Positions 50,436-59,327 of a stretch of 64,000 nt of DNA are shown piece after piece. The notes below the pieces were generated by a model. The model made no database searches. It was not told the DNA's origin and saw only the letters and a list, made by a program, of their open reading frames with translations. The translations under genes were made by a program, and so were the position numbers. The stretch covers positions 110,105 through 174,104 of the forward strand of contig JALGXW010000003.1 in assembly GCA_029821875.1 (NCBI GenBank). The letters run 5' to 3'. The number at the start of each line of letters is the position of its first letter. Positions within the stretch are counted from its first letter, which is position 1. Source of the DNA: Candidatus Hebobacterum abditum (GTDB lineage: Bacteria > Armatimonadota > Hebobacteria > Hebobacterales > Hebobacteraceae).

Positions 50436-51602
50436 ATGCGAATCGCCCTCTTCACCGAGTGCTATCGGCCTATCGTAAACGGGGTCGTGGTTTCGGTGTC
50501 CACCTTCGCCGGGGAACTCAGGAAGCTAGGGCATGAGGTCCACATCATCGCGCCGGGCTTTCCCGGTTACGAAGAGACCGACCCTCGTGTGCACCGGCTG
50601 CCCTCGCTTTGTCCGCCGACGCGTCCCCGCTATCCTATCGCCCTCCCCTACAGCGGCTACCGCCTCCGTGCTCTCTTCAAGGACCGCCCGCCCGATGTCA
50701 TACACGCCCAGCACCCGTTCACGTGCTGCCGCGAAGGCAGACGGTGGGCGCGGCGGCTGCCTTGCCCCCTGGTATTTACATACCACACTCTGATACGCGC
50801 CTATGCGCACTACATACCGCTGCCGCGCCCGCTGGTGCGGGCGGCCGCGGTTCACGTCAGCCGCACCTTCTCCAATTCAGCCGACCACATCGTTGTGCCC
50901 ACCCAAGGGGTGGGCGATCTGCTCCGGGACTACGGCGTGCACCGTCCCATCGAAGTCATTCCGACCGGCATCGACCTGGACCTGATCCGCGCCTCCGACC
51001 GGCGGCCTGTGCGATCCCGCCTGAACATTCCCGACGAGGTCCCTCTGATCGTCTACTCGGGCAGGATCGCCCTCGAGAAGAACCTGGGCGCTCTGCTGCA
51101 GGCGCTCTCGATACTCGGCCGTGACGGGGGCGAGGTCCATCTCGTGCTCATCGGCGGGGGGCCCTGGGAGGAAGAGGCGGGCCGCGTTGCGCGCGCCGAG
51201 GGCATAGCTGATCGAGTGCACCTTACCGGATACGTGGACCGCGGCGACGTCTTCGACTGGGTCGCCGACGCGGACGTCTTCGCGTTCCCGTCTCTCACGG
51301 ACACCCAGGGAGTGGCGGTGCTCGAAGCCATGGCACTGGGCCGGCCCGCGGTCGCGGTGCGGTCCGGGGCCGTGGACGATGTGATCCGGGAGGGCGTGGA
51401 CGGCCTCATCGTCGACCCGACGGCGGAGGCCCTGGCTGAGGGCCTGGGGAAGGTGTTGGGGAACGACGATCTGCGCTCGCGACTAGCAGGTCAGGCGAGA
51501 CAGCGTGCCGAAGAGTTCTCTGCCGGGCGAATGGCTGAGAAGCTCGTCCGCGTCTACGAGAGGGCCCTCGCCGGCTATGCGCCCGGATCGGGGGATACCT
51601 AG
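50436..51602 (+). CDS. glycosyltransferase family 4 (lipid glucosyl/mannosyltransferase-like)
   Basis: A 388-aa GT-B enzyme. The opening RIALFTECYRPIVNGVVVSVSTFAGELRKLGHEVHI is typical of GT4 enzymes acting on diacylglycerol or phosphatidylinositol. Next come DVIHAQHPFTCCREGRRWAR, VIPTGIDLDLI, VYSGRIALEKNLGALLQAL and FAFPSLTDTQGVAVLEAMALGRPAVAV. It may make a glycolipid or extend surface glycans. It precedes glmS by 32 nt on the same strand, so both probably share a transcript, and it is divergent from the Memo-type gene. Confidence 0.87.
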   Translation: MRIALFTECYRPIVNGVVVSVSTFAGELRKLGHEVHIIAPGFPGYEETDPRVHRLPSLCPPTRPRYPIALPYSGYRLRALFKDRPPDVIHAQHPFTCCREGRRWARRLPCPLVFTYHTLIRAYAHYIPLPRPLVRAAAVHVSRTFSNSADHIVVPTQGVGDLLRDYGVHRPIEVIPTGIDLDLIRASDRRPVRSRLNIPDEVPLIVYSGRIALEKNLGALLQALSILGRDGGEVHLVLIGGGPWEEEAGRVARAEGIADRVHLTGYVDRGDVFDWVADADVFAFPSLTDTQGVAVLEAMALGRPAVAVRSGAVDDVIREGVDGLIVDPTAEALAEGLGKVLGNDDLRSRLAGQARQRAEEFSAGRMAEKLVRVYERALAGYAPGSGDT

Positions 51603-51634
51603 GCTATCCTGGTAGGTGGAGGCAGTAGTAAGCA

Positions 51635-53470
51635 ATGTGTGGCATCATGGCGTACCTCGGCGACCGCGACACCGTGGAGGTGTTGCTCGAGGGTCTGCGG
51701 AGGCTGGAGTACCGAGGCTACGACTCCGCAGGCGTCGCTGTATCTGTAGACGGCAAGATCGAATTGATCAAGTCCAAGGGCAAGATCTCGGCCTTGGCCG
51801 ATCTGCTCGAGAAAGGTAGGCCAGAGGGACGCGCGGGGATCGCCCACACCCGATGGGCGACACACGGCCCACCTTCGACCAAGAACGCTCACCCTCATCC
51901 GGACTGTGAGGGCCACATTGCCATAGTGCACAACGGGATCATCGAGAACTACCTGGAGCTCCGAGAGTCCCTGGAGAAGGAAGGGCACACGTTCCGCTCT
52001 GAAACCGACACGGAAACGCTGGCGCACCTTTTCGAGAAGCACTATGAGGGAGATCTCGAGGCGGCGATGCGGCGCGGGCTCAAGGAAGTCAAGGGCTCCT
52101 ATGCAGTTGTCGCCATGTCGGACAAAGAGCCGGGCCGCCTCGTGGCTGCGCGGCAGTACAGCCCCCTGATCATCGGCCTCGGCGAGAAGCCCGGCGAGAA
52201 TTTCGCCGCCTCCGACCCGTCGGCCATCATCCCCTACACCCGGAAGGCGTATCTCGTCGATAACGGCGAGATGGTTGTCTTGACAGCCGACAGCGTCGAG
52301 GTGAAGACGCTCGCGGGCAAGGCAGTCAGGAAGCCAGTGTTCCACATCGAGTGGGACGCGGAGATGGCCGAGAAGGGTGGCTACAAGCACTTCATGATAA
52401 AGGAGATCTTCGAGCAGCCGCACGCGCTGCGGGAGACGATCGGCGACCGGATCGTCGGCCGCCAGATGGAGCTGAACCTGGAAGGGCTCGGCCTCTCGGA
52501 CGGCTACCTGCGCCGCCTGAAGAAGATAGCCGTTATCGCCTGCGGCACCGCCTCCTACGCCGGCATGGCCGGGCAGTACGCAATCGAGAAGCTCTGCGGA
52601 GTGCCCGTAGTCGTCGACGTCGCCTCGGAGCTCCAGCACAGAGAGAGTGTCTTCGACAAGACCACGCTCGGCATCGCCATCAGCCAGTCTGGCGAGACAG
52701 CCGATACCCTGCAGGCGATGCGGATGGCGCACCGACAGGGCGCCAAGCTTCTTGCGATAACAAACGTCATTGGCAGTTCGGTGGCGCGAGAGGCCGATGG
52801 CTTGCTGTACATCCACGCTGGGCCAGAGATCGGTGTTGCCTCCACCAAGGCCTATACGAGCCAGATCCTGGCGATGCTCCTCTTCGCTGTTCACCTCGGT
52901 CAGGCGCGGGAGGCCATGACGCCGCGCGTGGCGCGCCGGCTCCTCAGGGGCATCAAGGCGCTTCCCGACCTGACAGAGGAGACGCTCAAGGAAGCCGGAC
53001 ACATCAAGAGGCTTGCGACCAAGTACCAGGACATCAAGCGATACCTCTATCTCGGTCGAGGCGCCCACTACTGCTCGGCCATGGAGGGCGCTCTCAAGCT
53101 CAAGGAGATAGCCTATCTGGACGCCGAGGGCTATGCGGCCGGCGAGATGAAGCACGGCCCGCTGGCCCTCGTTACCGAGGAGGTGGCCGTGCTCTCGGCG
53201 ATCGTTGCCGGGCCCCACTACGAGAAGTCATTGGGCAATCTCCAGGAGATCCGAGCGCGCGGCGGCAAGGTCGTGGCGGTGGCGAACAGAGACGACGATG
53301 AGATCGCCAAGTACGCCGACGACGTAATCCGTATCCCGAAGGCCGAAGAGGTGCTGTCGCCGGTACTGGCCGGCATTCCCATGCAACTATACGCTTACTA
53401 TGTGGCGGACATCTGGGACCGGGAGATAGACCAGCCGAGGAACCTGGCCAAAAGCGTGACAGTAGAATAG
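51635..53470 (+). CDS. glmS: glutamine--fructose-6-phosphate aminotransferase (isomerising)
   Basis: A 611-aa amidotransferase making glucosamine-6-phosphate, the entry to UDP-GlcNAc, peptidoglycan and lipid A. The N-terminal glutaminase starts MCGIMAYLGDRD with Cys as nucleophile after Met removal, then RLEYRGYDSAGVAV and TRWATHGPPSTKNAHPH. Two SIS domains follow (IACGTASYAGMAGQYAIEKL; ISQSGETADTLQAMR; LGRGAHYCSAMEGALKLKEIAY). It ends LAKSVTVE as usual. Only about 32 nt separate it from the preceding gene, leaving no room for a glmS ribozyme. Confidence 0.97.
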   Translation: MCGIMAYLGDRDTVEVLLEGLRRLEYRGYDSAGVAVSVDGKIELIKSKGKISALADLLEKGRPEGRAGIAHTRWATHGPPSTKNAHPHPDCEGHIAIVHNGIIENYLELRESLEKEGHTFRSETDTETLAHLFEKHYEGDLEAAMRRGLKEVKGSYAVVAMSDKEPGRLVAARQYSPLIIGLGEKPGENFAASDPSAIIPYTRKAYLVDNGEMVVLTADSVEVKTLAGKAVRKPVFHIEWDAEMAEKGGYKHFMIKEIFEQPHALRETIGDRIVGRQMELNLEGLGLSDGYLRRLKKIAVIACGTASYAGMAGQYAIEKLCGVPVVVDVASELQHRESVFDKTTLGIAISQSGETADTLQAMRMAHRQGAKLLAITNVIGSSVAREADGLLYIHAGPEIGVASTKAYTSQILAMLLFAVHLGQAREAMTPRVARRLLRGIKALPDLTEETLKEAGHIKRLATKYQDIKRYLYLGRGAHYCSAMEGALKLKEIAYLDAEGYAAGEMKHGPLALVTEEVAVLSAIVAGPHYEKSLGNLQEIRARGGKVVAVANRDDDEIAKYADDVIRIPKAEEVLSPVLAGIPMQLYAYYVADIWDREIDQPRNLAKSVTVE

Positions 53471-53595
53471 GCGCTGAGGGCGCCTCTGCCCGCGAGCTTG
53501 CGGGATAGAGGGATATCTCTGCCCACAGCTTGCGCCTGAGTGCCTCGCCGCGGGGAGATTGGCTCTTCCCGAGCGAGCAGAGGGGAGACCTTGCT

Positions 53596-55215
53596 GTGGA
53601 TTCATGCTGGCGTGGCGAGCGGGAGGGGCGGGGTCTCCAGGGGCGCCTCAGAAGTGGCGCGCTAGTATGGCTCGTATTCTCAAGCGGAATGGCCGTCATG
53701 GGGCTGGAGATGACGGCCTCGCGGCTCATCGCTCCCTACTTCGGGAGTACGCTGTCGGTCTGGACCAGCCTCATCGGCCTCGTGCTCATCTTCCTGACCG
53801 CCGGCTACTACCTCGGGGGTGCCGTCGCCGACCGTCACCCATCGCGCAGCTTGCTGGGAATGCTCGTGATGCTGGCCGGCGCCGTTACCCTGTTAGTCCC
53901 GCTGGCCGCGAGATCGGTGCTCGAGGCGGCCTGGAGCCTCACGCCCCGGGTCGGGCTGCTTGCGTCCTCGCTGGTTGGGACGTTTGCGCTCTTCTGCATT
54001 CCCATGCTGCTGCTCGGCTGCGTCTGTCCGTTCGCCATGAAGCTGAGCATCCGCGACCTGGGGCGGACAGGGCGCGCCTCGGCCCGGATCTACGCAGTCT
54101 CGGCGCTGGGGAGTGTCGTGGGCACTTTCCTGCCGGCTCTCGTGATGATCGACCGCTGGGGCGTGCGGCGGTCGATCATGGCCTTCGGCGTGCTCCTGTT
54201 GGCTGCCGGTCTGCTCTTCTCGGCGCGACTCCGCTTCCTGCCGCTGGCGAGCGCGGTCCTCTTGCTGCTCGTGCCACTTCCTCCTCTGTTGTCGGCAGAG
54301 GGGGTCATCGCTCAGGACGAGTCGTCGTACAATTACCTGCAGGTTGCGGAGGTAGGCGACGCGCGCGTGCTCATCGTCGACTGGGGAGCGTTTTCCTACT
54401 ACTGCCCTGGCAGCTTCCGCACACATCAGTACTTCGACTACCTCCTGCTGGCGCCGCTCCTGCGCTTGGAGCCGCCAGGTGAGTGGCTGCGAGACGTCCT
54501 CATCGTCGGGCTGGGCTCGGGCACGACTGCCAAGCAGATCACCCAGGCCTACGGCCCACTCTCCATCGATGGGATAGAGATCGACCCCGCAATCGTGGAG
54601 CTCGGGCGGCGCCACTTCGACATGACAGAGCCCAACCTGCGCGTGCATGTGACGGACGGCCGCGCCTTCCTGGGGCATTGCGGCCGCCAGTACGACTGGG
54701 TGGTCGTCGATGCCTATCAGGGCTCTGACATCCCCTTCCATCTGACTACGCAGGAGTTCTTCCAGCAGATCCGAAAGTGCCTGCGACCGGGAGGGGTGCT
54801 CTCCATCAACATCGCCTGGTGGGACGCGGACGCTCCGCAGCTGCTGCGTCGCGTCGCGGCAACCGTCAGAACAGCGTTTCCGTCGGTCTATGCGATCACC
54901 GGCATCTCCAGGCAGTCCGGGGCGGTGTTGCTGGCCGGCCCCGAAGACACATCGCCCGACTGTCTCCTGTCGAACGCGGCCGCCGTCGCGCACGACGGGC
55001 TCCTCGAGATCGCAGACGAGATGCTCCAGCAGGGGCCCCCTGACATCCGCCCAACGGAAGGGCTAGGGCCCCCGTTCACCGATGACAGAGCACCCGTGGC
55101 GAAGATTGCAGACCGGTGCTACCGGCGGTTGCGAGAGCGGATGTACACGGCCGAGCGAGAGGCCGTAGGTTCTCGCCGAGTGGGCGAGGCAGGCGGGCGT
55201 GCGCTGTCGGATTAG
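53596..55215 (+). CDS. membrane protein with spermidine synthase-like domain
   Basis: A 539-aa fused protein. The N-terminal half, to about residue 235, has seven or so hydrophobic helices (VWLVFSSGMAVMGLEMTASRLIAPYFGST; a GYYLGGAVADRHPSR loop), like the MFS-type part of fused spermidine synthases. The C-terminal half is a Rossmann methyltransferase-like fold with VLIVGLGSGTTAKQI, GIEIDPAIVELGRRHF, VTDGRAFL and WVVVDAYQGSDIPFHLTTQEFF. Aminopropyl-transferase activity is unproven for this class. GTG 53596 has AGGGGAG 8 nt upstream; the frame opens earlier at a TTG (53530) without support. Confidence 0.83.
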   Translation: MDSCWRGEREGRGLQGRLRSGALVWLVFSSGMAVMGLEMTASRLIAPYFGSTLSVWTSLIGLVLIFLTAGYYLGGAVADRHPSRSLLGMLVMLAGAVTLLVPLAARSVLEAAWSLTPRVGLLASSLVGTFALFCIPMLLLGCVCPFAMKLSIRDLGRTGRASARIYAVSALGSVVGTFLPALVMIDRWGVRRSIMAFGVLLLAAGLLFSARLRFLPLASAVLLLLVPLPPLLSAEGVIAQDESSYNYLQVAEVGDARVLIVDWGAFSYYCPGSFRTHQYFDYLLLAPLLRLEPPGEWLRDVLIVGLGSGTTAKQITQAYGPLSIDGIEIDPAIVELGRRHFDMTEPNLRVHVTDGRAFLGHCGRQYDWVVVDAYQGSDIPFHLTTQEFFQQIRKCLRPGGVLSINIAWWDADAPQLLRRVAATVRTAFPSVYAITGISRQSGAVLLAGPEDTSPDCLLSNAAAVAHDGLLEIADEMLQQGPPDIRPTEGLGPPFTDDRAPVAKIADRCYRRLRERMYTAEREAVGSRRVGEAGGRALSD

Positions 55216-55306
55216 AAGACTGGTCTCGCGCGAGGTAACTTAGGGGCGGCGAGCCGGCGCCCGACTCACGGGGGCCGGCGCAGGATCCTCTTTCGAGGCA
55301 CGAAGG

Positions 55307-55546
55307 ATGGCCGGAGGCAGAGATCTCTTGCCGCGATCTCCACGATGGCTCAACGCCCTGATATGGTCATCAGGTGTGGGGGCCGCGCTCTTCTTCCTAT
55401 GGCGCGGACTCTTCTGCGAGGCTGAACCCAGCTGCATCCCGCTGGGCCTGACGACAGTGCTCGCCCGCGTTCTAGCCTGTCTTATGCTGCCAGCAGTGGT
55501 GGCCGTTACGATGCTTGCGCGCGCCGTGAGGTGGGCACTGGAGTAG
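55307..55546 (+). CDS. small two-TM hypothetical protein
   Basis: A 79-aa protein with two hydrophobic segments (LIWSSGVGAALFFLWRGLF and VLARVLACLMLPAVVAVTMLARAV). GAGG lies 8 nt before the ATG. I do not recognise a family. The opposite strand is also open here but has no ribosome-binding site and an implausible composition. It could be a real small membrane protein or chance. Confidence 0.4.
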   Translation: MAGGRDLLPRSPRWLNALIWSSGVGAALFFLWRGLFCEAEPSCIPLGLTTVLARVLACLMLPAVVAVTMLARAVRWALE

Positions 55547-55590
55547 CCTGTCGCACGTAGACAGAACCGCACCGCGGTCGAGCCGACAGC

Positions 55591-56379
55591 CTACGCGGCA
55601 CCTGCATCTTCCTCAGCAAGCAGGCTCTCCATGTCGGCCGCGTTCTTGGCCGCCTGCGCCTGGAAGCAGTTGTTCATGAACACGTAGACCACGTCTGTCT
55701 GCTCGTCGAGCTTGCGGATCTTCGGGATCCATTCCTCGAGCTCTTCCCGGCTGTACAGGTAGTCGTAGCGCGACTTGCTGTCCCCGCTCCACCACTTCTC
55801 ATAGTTTCGGCCGTGGAAGCGGACGTAGCCGACTGGAGAAGTAGCAGTCGAGATGGGAGGCATCAACGAGCGGAACTGAGGCTCGTCCACCGCACACCAT
55901 CCCACCTCGCGGTCGCGAAGGAAGTCGAACACTTCGTCCTTGACCCACTGCCGATTGCGAAACTCGACGACAAGAGGCAACTCCGAGAACCGATCACAAA
56001 GGCCGGCGAGATAGTCGCGGTTGCCCGGCGTGTTGTGAAACGAGGTCGGGAACTGAGCGAGCACACAGCCAAACTTACCGGCCTCGCTCAGCGGCTGAAG
56101 GGACTCGATGAACGTGCCGAAGTCTGCTTCGTTGTCCGACCCGGCCTCGTGTGTCAAGGAGCGATAGGTCTTGACCGTGAACAAGAAGTCCTCTGGGACC
56201 TTGTTCGCCATGTGGAAGAAAGTGGCGGGATGGAGCAGACGGTAGTAGGTTGAGTTCACTTCGAGGCAATCGAAGCGCTTGCCGTAGTAGTTGAGCCACT
56301 CCTTCGGCTTGACGTCCTCAGGATAGAAAGTGCCCTTCCAGTCGTCGAACTTGAACCCCGACGTCCCCACACGGATCAT
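55591..56379 (-). CDS. DUF72 domain protein
   Basis: A 262-aa TIM-barrel-like protein of the DUF72/YecE family. It opens MIRVGTSGFKFDDWKGTFYPEDVKPKEWLNYYGKRFDCLEVNSTYYRL. Later FLFTVKTYRSLTH, LAQFPTSFHNTP, VEFRNRQWVKDEVFDFLR, YVRFHGRNYEKWW and VYVFMNNCFQAQAAKNA are the family landmarks. Biochemical role is not established. GGAGG precedes the ATG by 6 nt. It lies just downstream of mutM on the same strand (69 nt). Confidence 0.9.
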   Translation of the reverse strand: MIRVGTSGFKFDDWKGTFYPEDVKPKEWLNYYGKRFDCLEVNSTYYRLLHPATFFHMANKVPEDFLFTVKTYRSLTHEAGSDNEADFGTFIESLQPLSEAGKFGCVLAQFPTSFHNTPGNRDYLAGLCDRFSELPLVVEFRNRQWVKDEVFDFLRDREVGWCAVDEPQFRSLMPPISTATSPVGYVRFHGRNYEKWWSGDSKSRYDYLYSREELEEWIPKIRKLDEQTDVVYVFMNNCFQAQAAKNAADMESLLAEEDAGAA

Positions 56380-56448
56380 GGTCCACCTCCTGCGCCGTCC
56401 CGAAGTCCGCGCTCCAGTCTAGCAGATTCAGCGAATGCGCGCCGCGAG

Positions 56449-57291
56449 CTACTTCTGGCAGGACGGGCACCAGTGCAGTCCCCGCCCGCCCGGAATGCGC
56501 GTCCGGCGAACGGTGGCGCCGCAGATGCGACAGGCCTGTCCCGTACGCTGGTACACATGCATTCGGTCTCGAAAGCGGCCGGGCATCCCATACACGTCCC
56601 GATAGCTGCCATCCCGGGCCGACGATCCGCGGCACTCGATGCCCTCGGCCAACACCTCTCGAATCGCGCGCCACAGCCGCTTCCGCATCGGACCCGTCAA
56701 CCCGCACGCCCGACGGCCGGGCCGCAGGCCCGCGCGGAAGCAGATTTCGTCCGCATAGATCTTGCCGATTCCGGCTACGACGCGCTGGTTCATCAGTACG
56801 TCCTGGAGCTTCGCCCTTCTCCGGGATAGGGCTTCTCTGAGGTGCTCAGGCGTGAACGCGTCCGACAACGGCTCTGGGCCGTAGTGAACGAACTCCGGCA
56901 TGCACTCAACGTCATGGCCACGGCGCGCGATGAGAGCACCGAACGTGCGCGTGTCGAAGAACCGCAAGTCCTTGCGCCCGCTCAGAGCGAGAACTGCGGC
57001 CGGGCGCGCCTCGGCCTGCTCGCAGTCATCCACGACGCGGAGGAGACCCGTCATGCCCAGCCGGAAGACCAGCGTGCTCGGCTCGGAGCCATCGAGTAGG
57101 AGATAGGGGGCCTTGCCTCGACGCCCAACCGCCAGGATGGTGCGTCGCTCCACCAGCCTGCGCAGCTCTTGCCGGGAGCTGTGAAAGCGCCAGGTGCGAG
57201 GATGATGCAGCCTGACGCTCTCTACACTCGTCCCAATGATGGCGGCTGCGAGTTGGCAGCGAATGGTCTCAGCCTCGGGAAGCTCCGGCAT
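56449..57291 (-). CDS. mutM: formamidopyrimidine-DNA glycosylase
   Basis: A 280-aa base-excision repair glycosylase/AP lyase for oxidised purines. The catalytic N-terminus is MPELPEAET (Pro2 after Met removal, Glu3). Lys60 lies in GRRGKAPYLLL. The helix-two-turn-helix segment is LQDVLMNQRVVAGIGKIYADEICFRAGL. The zinc finger uses Cys254, 257, 275 and 278, enclosing the IPGGRGLHWCPSC damage-reading loop. Length and order match Fpg. Confidence 0.95.
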   Translation of the reverse strand: MPELPEAETIRCQLAAAIIGTSVESVRLHHPRTWRFHSSRQELRRLVERRTILAVGRRGKAPYLLLDGSEPSTLVFRLGMTGLLRVVDDCEQAEARPAAVLALSGRKDLRFFDTRTFGALIARRGHDVECMPEFVHYGPEPLSDAFTPEHLREALSRRRAKLQDVLMNQRVVAGIGKIYADEICFRAGLRPGRRACGLTGPMRKRLWRAIREVLAEGIECRGSSARDGSYRDVYGMPGRFRDRMHVYQRTGQACRICGATVRRTRIPGGRGLHWCPSCQK

Positions 57292-57367
57292 CGGCGCTCA
57301 TTCCTTCGCTATCGCCAGAACACCTGTTCGCTGAACTTGCGCCACCTCCTGCCGCGAGTCGCTTGCA

Positions 57368-59140
57368 TCATCGCAGCACGAACCCATACAGCCGAGACTC
57401 CTCTGCCCCCCACAGCTCTTCCAGCGTGATCCGGACCCCCCGAACGCTTCGGCCCACCGGCAGCCTCAGGGAGCGCTGGTAGTTCCCCTCCACTGCGTGC
57501 AGCGTTTCCCGGCCTGCTCCTGACAGCACCTCCAGTCGAAGCCGCTTCGGCATCACCTCCGGCACCGCATCACAGTCTGTCTCGTTGTAGAGGCTCAAGG
57601 CGATCTCTTTCTCCATTGCGCTGTCGAGCACGAGCGCGACCTCGTCCACTCGCGACTCGGCTCCGAAATGGTAGGCGACCCAATCACCCGGCCGCCAGAG
57701 CCAGGCGTGCACGTCATCGCCAACCTGGCGCGTCACCCCGTCCCGCACCGGCTCGGGATCGCCCCGCGATGAGGAAAGCTCCGCCTCCCGCGTCAGCGCG
57801 GCTACCTCCTGACTGACCCACGGCAGATAGCAGTCGTCTTGCAGCAGCATCTGCTGCACCTCGCCGACTTGGTCGAGCATGTCCCCGGGCAGTGCTGCTC
57901 TCGCGGCCGCCATCGCGGCGGCCGTGCCGATCGCCTGGCCCATCGTGGCGCATGTCCCCATCACCCGGGTGCTGCTCAGTGCCGCATGGGTCGCGCTGTG
58001 ACAGCGTCCCGCGAACATCAGGTTCTTGACAGCGTCCGAGTACAGCGACCGGTAGGGAATGCCGTATGGCGATGGGGTCGGGTGGTAGATGGTCGCCGGC
58101 TGCCCAAGCTTCACCGCGTAGAAGCCGGCCGGGTGGTGGTCGTCCATGGTCCATCCACCATAGGCGACGACGTCTTCGAAGCGGCCTTCGGATTCGAGAT
58201 CCCCCTGCGTGAGTACATGCGCGCCGACATACCGGCGGCTCTCCCGCTTCGCCGGGAGAAACTGCACCCACTCCAGAGTCCAATTGTCAGCCCCGTAGTC
58301 GCGTTGGTTCTTCAGATGATCCCAGACGCCGAAGGCGATCCGCAGCAGTTCCTCCCTGCACTCCTCCGCGTCGTGGATCGAGTGGCGATCTCCGCCCAGC
58401 TCGACCCACCAGTAGCCCAGTCGGAACGAGCGATGCTCGATCTCGCTGCGTCCGTACGGATCGAAGGGCAACTCCTCCACCGACTCGTACCGGTAGGCCC
58501 ACGCGGGCGGCTCGAAAGGCTGGGGCGTGTCGTACTTCCGCGCCTGGAGGAAGCACGTCATGCCCATCGTGCACTCGTCCGCTTCCTCGGGCGCGATCGA
58601 CTCGCCGTACTCCGCTCTCGCCTCTCTCCCCATTCGGAACGGGTGCCCCGCCAACGGCGCCAGCACCCCATCGCCGGAGCAATCGGCGAAGATCCTCGCC
58701 TTGACGGTGTGATATGTCTCAGTCGTAAGCTGCCAGCCGGTCACGCTCGCGATACGATCCCCTTCCATCTCCGCGTCGAGGCAGGTGCAGTTCAGCAGCA
58801 GCGTCAGGTTCGGCTGGTACTGGACCTTCTCGTACAACACCAGATCCCACAGCGAGTAGTCCTTGTGCGGATTGCGCCGACAGTTCTCCAGGTTCAGCTC
58901 CTCGAGGATTCCCGTCTCCCGCAGATGCGGATTGTGGCCGGACCTGCTCGCGCCGCTAATCGGCACCCGGCACTCGCTTGACGAGTTGCCGCCCAGCACA
59001 GGCCGCTCGTGCATGAGCACGACCTTCGCGCCGTGCCTCGCTGCCGCCAGTGCGGCACAGATTCCCGGGATGCCGCCGCCCACCACGCACAGGTCGACGT
59101 CGTGCACGACTTCACGGAAAACGCCCGATCGAGTAGACAC
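57368..59140 (-). CDS. FAD-dependent oxidoreductase with C-terminal beta domain
   Basis: A 590-aa flavoprotein of the FAD_oxidored group. FAD motif VDLCVVGGGIPGICAALAAARHGAKVVLMHERPVLGGNSSS lies at about residues 15-55, then SGASRSGHNPHLRETGILEELNLE. A second FAD contact is KNLMFAGRCHSATHAALSSTRVMGTCATMGQAIGTAAA. From about residue 465 a beta-rich discoidin-like tail follows. Members are abundant near glycoside hydrolases in Planctomycetota, Lentisphaerota and Armatimonadota; substrate unknown. The GTG start has GGGAGG 6 nt upstream. It is a distant paralogue of the flavoprotein at 13471-14733. Confidence 0.83.
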   Translation of the reverse strand: MSTRSGVFREVVHDVDLCVVGGGIPGICAALAAARHGAKVVLMHERPVLGGNSSSECRVPISGASRSGHNPHLRETGILEELNLENCRRNPHKDYSLWDLVLYEKVQYQPNLTLLLNCTCLDAEMEGDRIASVTGWQLTTETYHTVKARIFADCSGDGVLAPLAGHPFRMGREARAEYGESIAPEEADECTMGMTCFLQARKYDTPQPFEPPAWAYRYESVEELPFDPYGRSEIEHRSFRLGYWWVELGGDRHSIHDAEECREELLRIAFGVWDHLKNQRDYGADNWTLEWVQFLPAKRESRRYVGAHVLTQGDLESEGRFEDVVAYGGWTMDDHHPAGFYAVKLGQPATIYHPTPSPYGIPYRSLYSDAVKNLMFAGRCHSATHAALSSTRVMGTCATMGQAIGTAAAMAAARAALPGDMLDQVGEVQQMLLQDDCYLPWVSQEVAALTREAELSSSRGDPEPVRDGVTRQVGDDVHAWLWRPGDWVAYHFGAESRVDEVALVLDSAMEKEIALSLYNETDCDAVPEVMPKRLRLEVLSGAGRETLHAVEGNYQRSLRLPVGRSVRGVRITLEELWGAEESRLYGFVLR

Positions 59141-59327
59141 TCTCTGCCTCCCAGTCCGACACTCAGTTCGCCGCGGACTACTTCCGCCCGCTCCGTGCTC
59201 ATCCTACATTCTGCGCGCATCGCCGTGAACCAGCAGGGCAACCCTCATCCCGCGCGGAATCTGCACATTCTGACAGGCCGCTCCCCGGTTCGCCGCTGGT
59301 GTGAGCCGTGGCCGACGGAGGCCGATA

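Noticed and set aside
51603..51634. Possible glmS ribozyme upstream of glmS
   Set aside because: Only 32 nt separate the two genes, far too short for the ribozyme, and none of its core is visible.
55240..55572. Minus-strand open frame opposite the small two-TM protein
   Set aside because: It lacks a ribosome-binding site and has Arg/Ala/Ser/Pro-rich shadow composition. The plus-strand frame has both a site and two hydrophobic helices.
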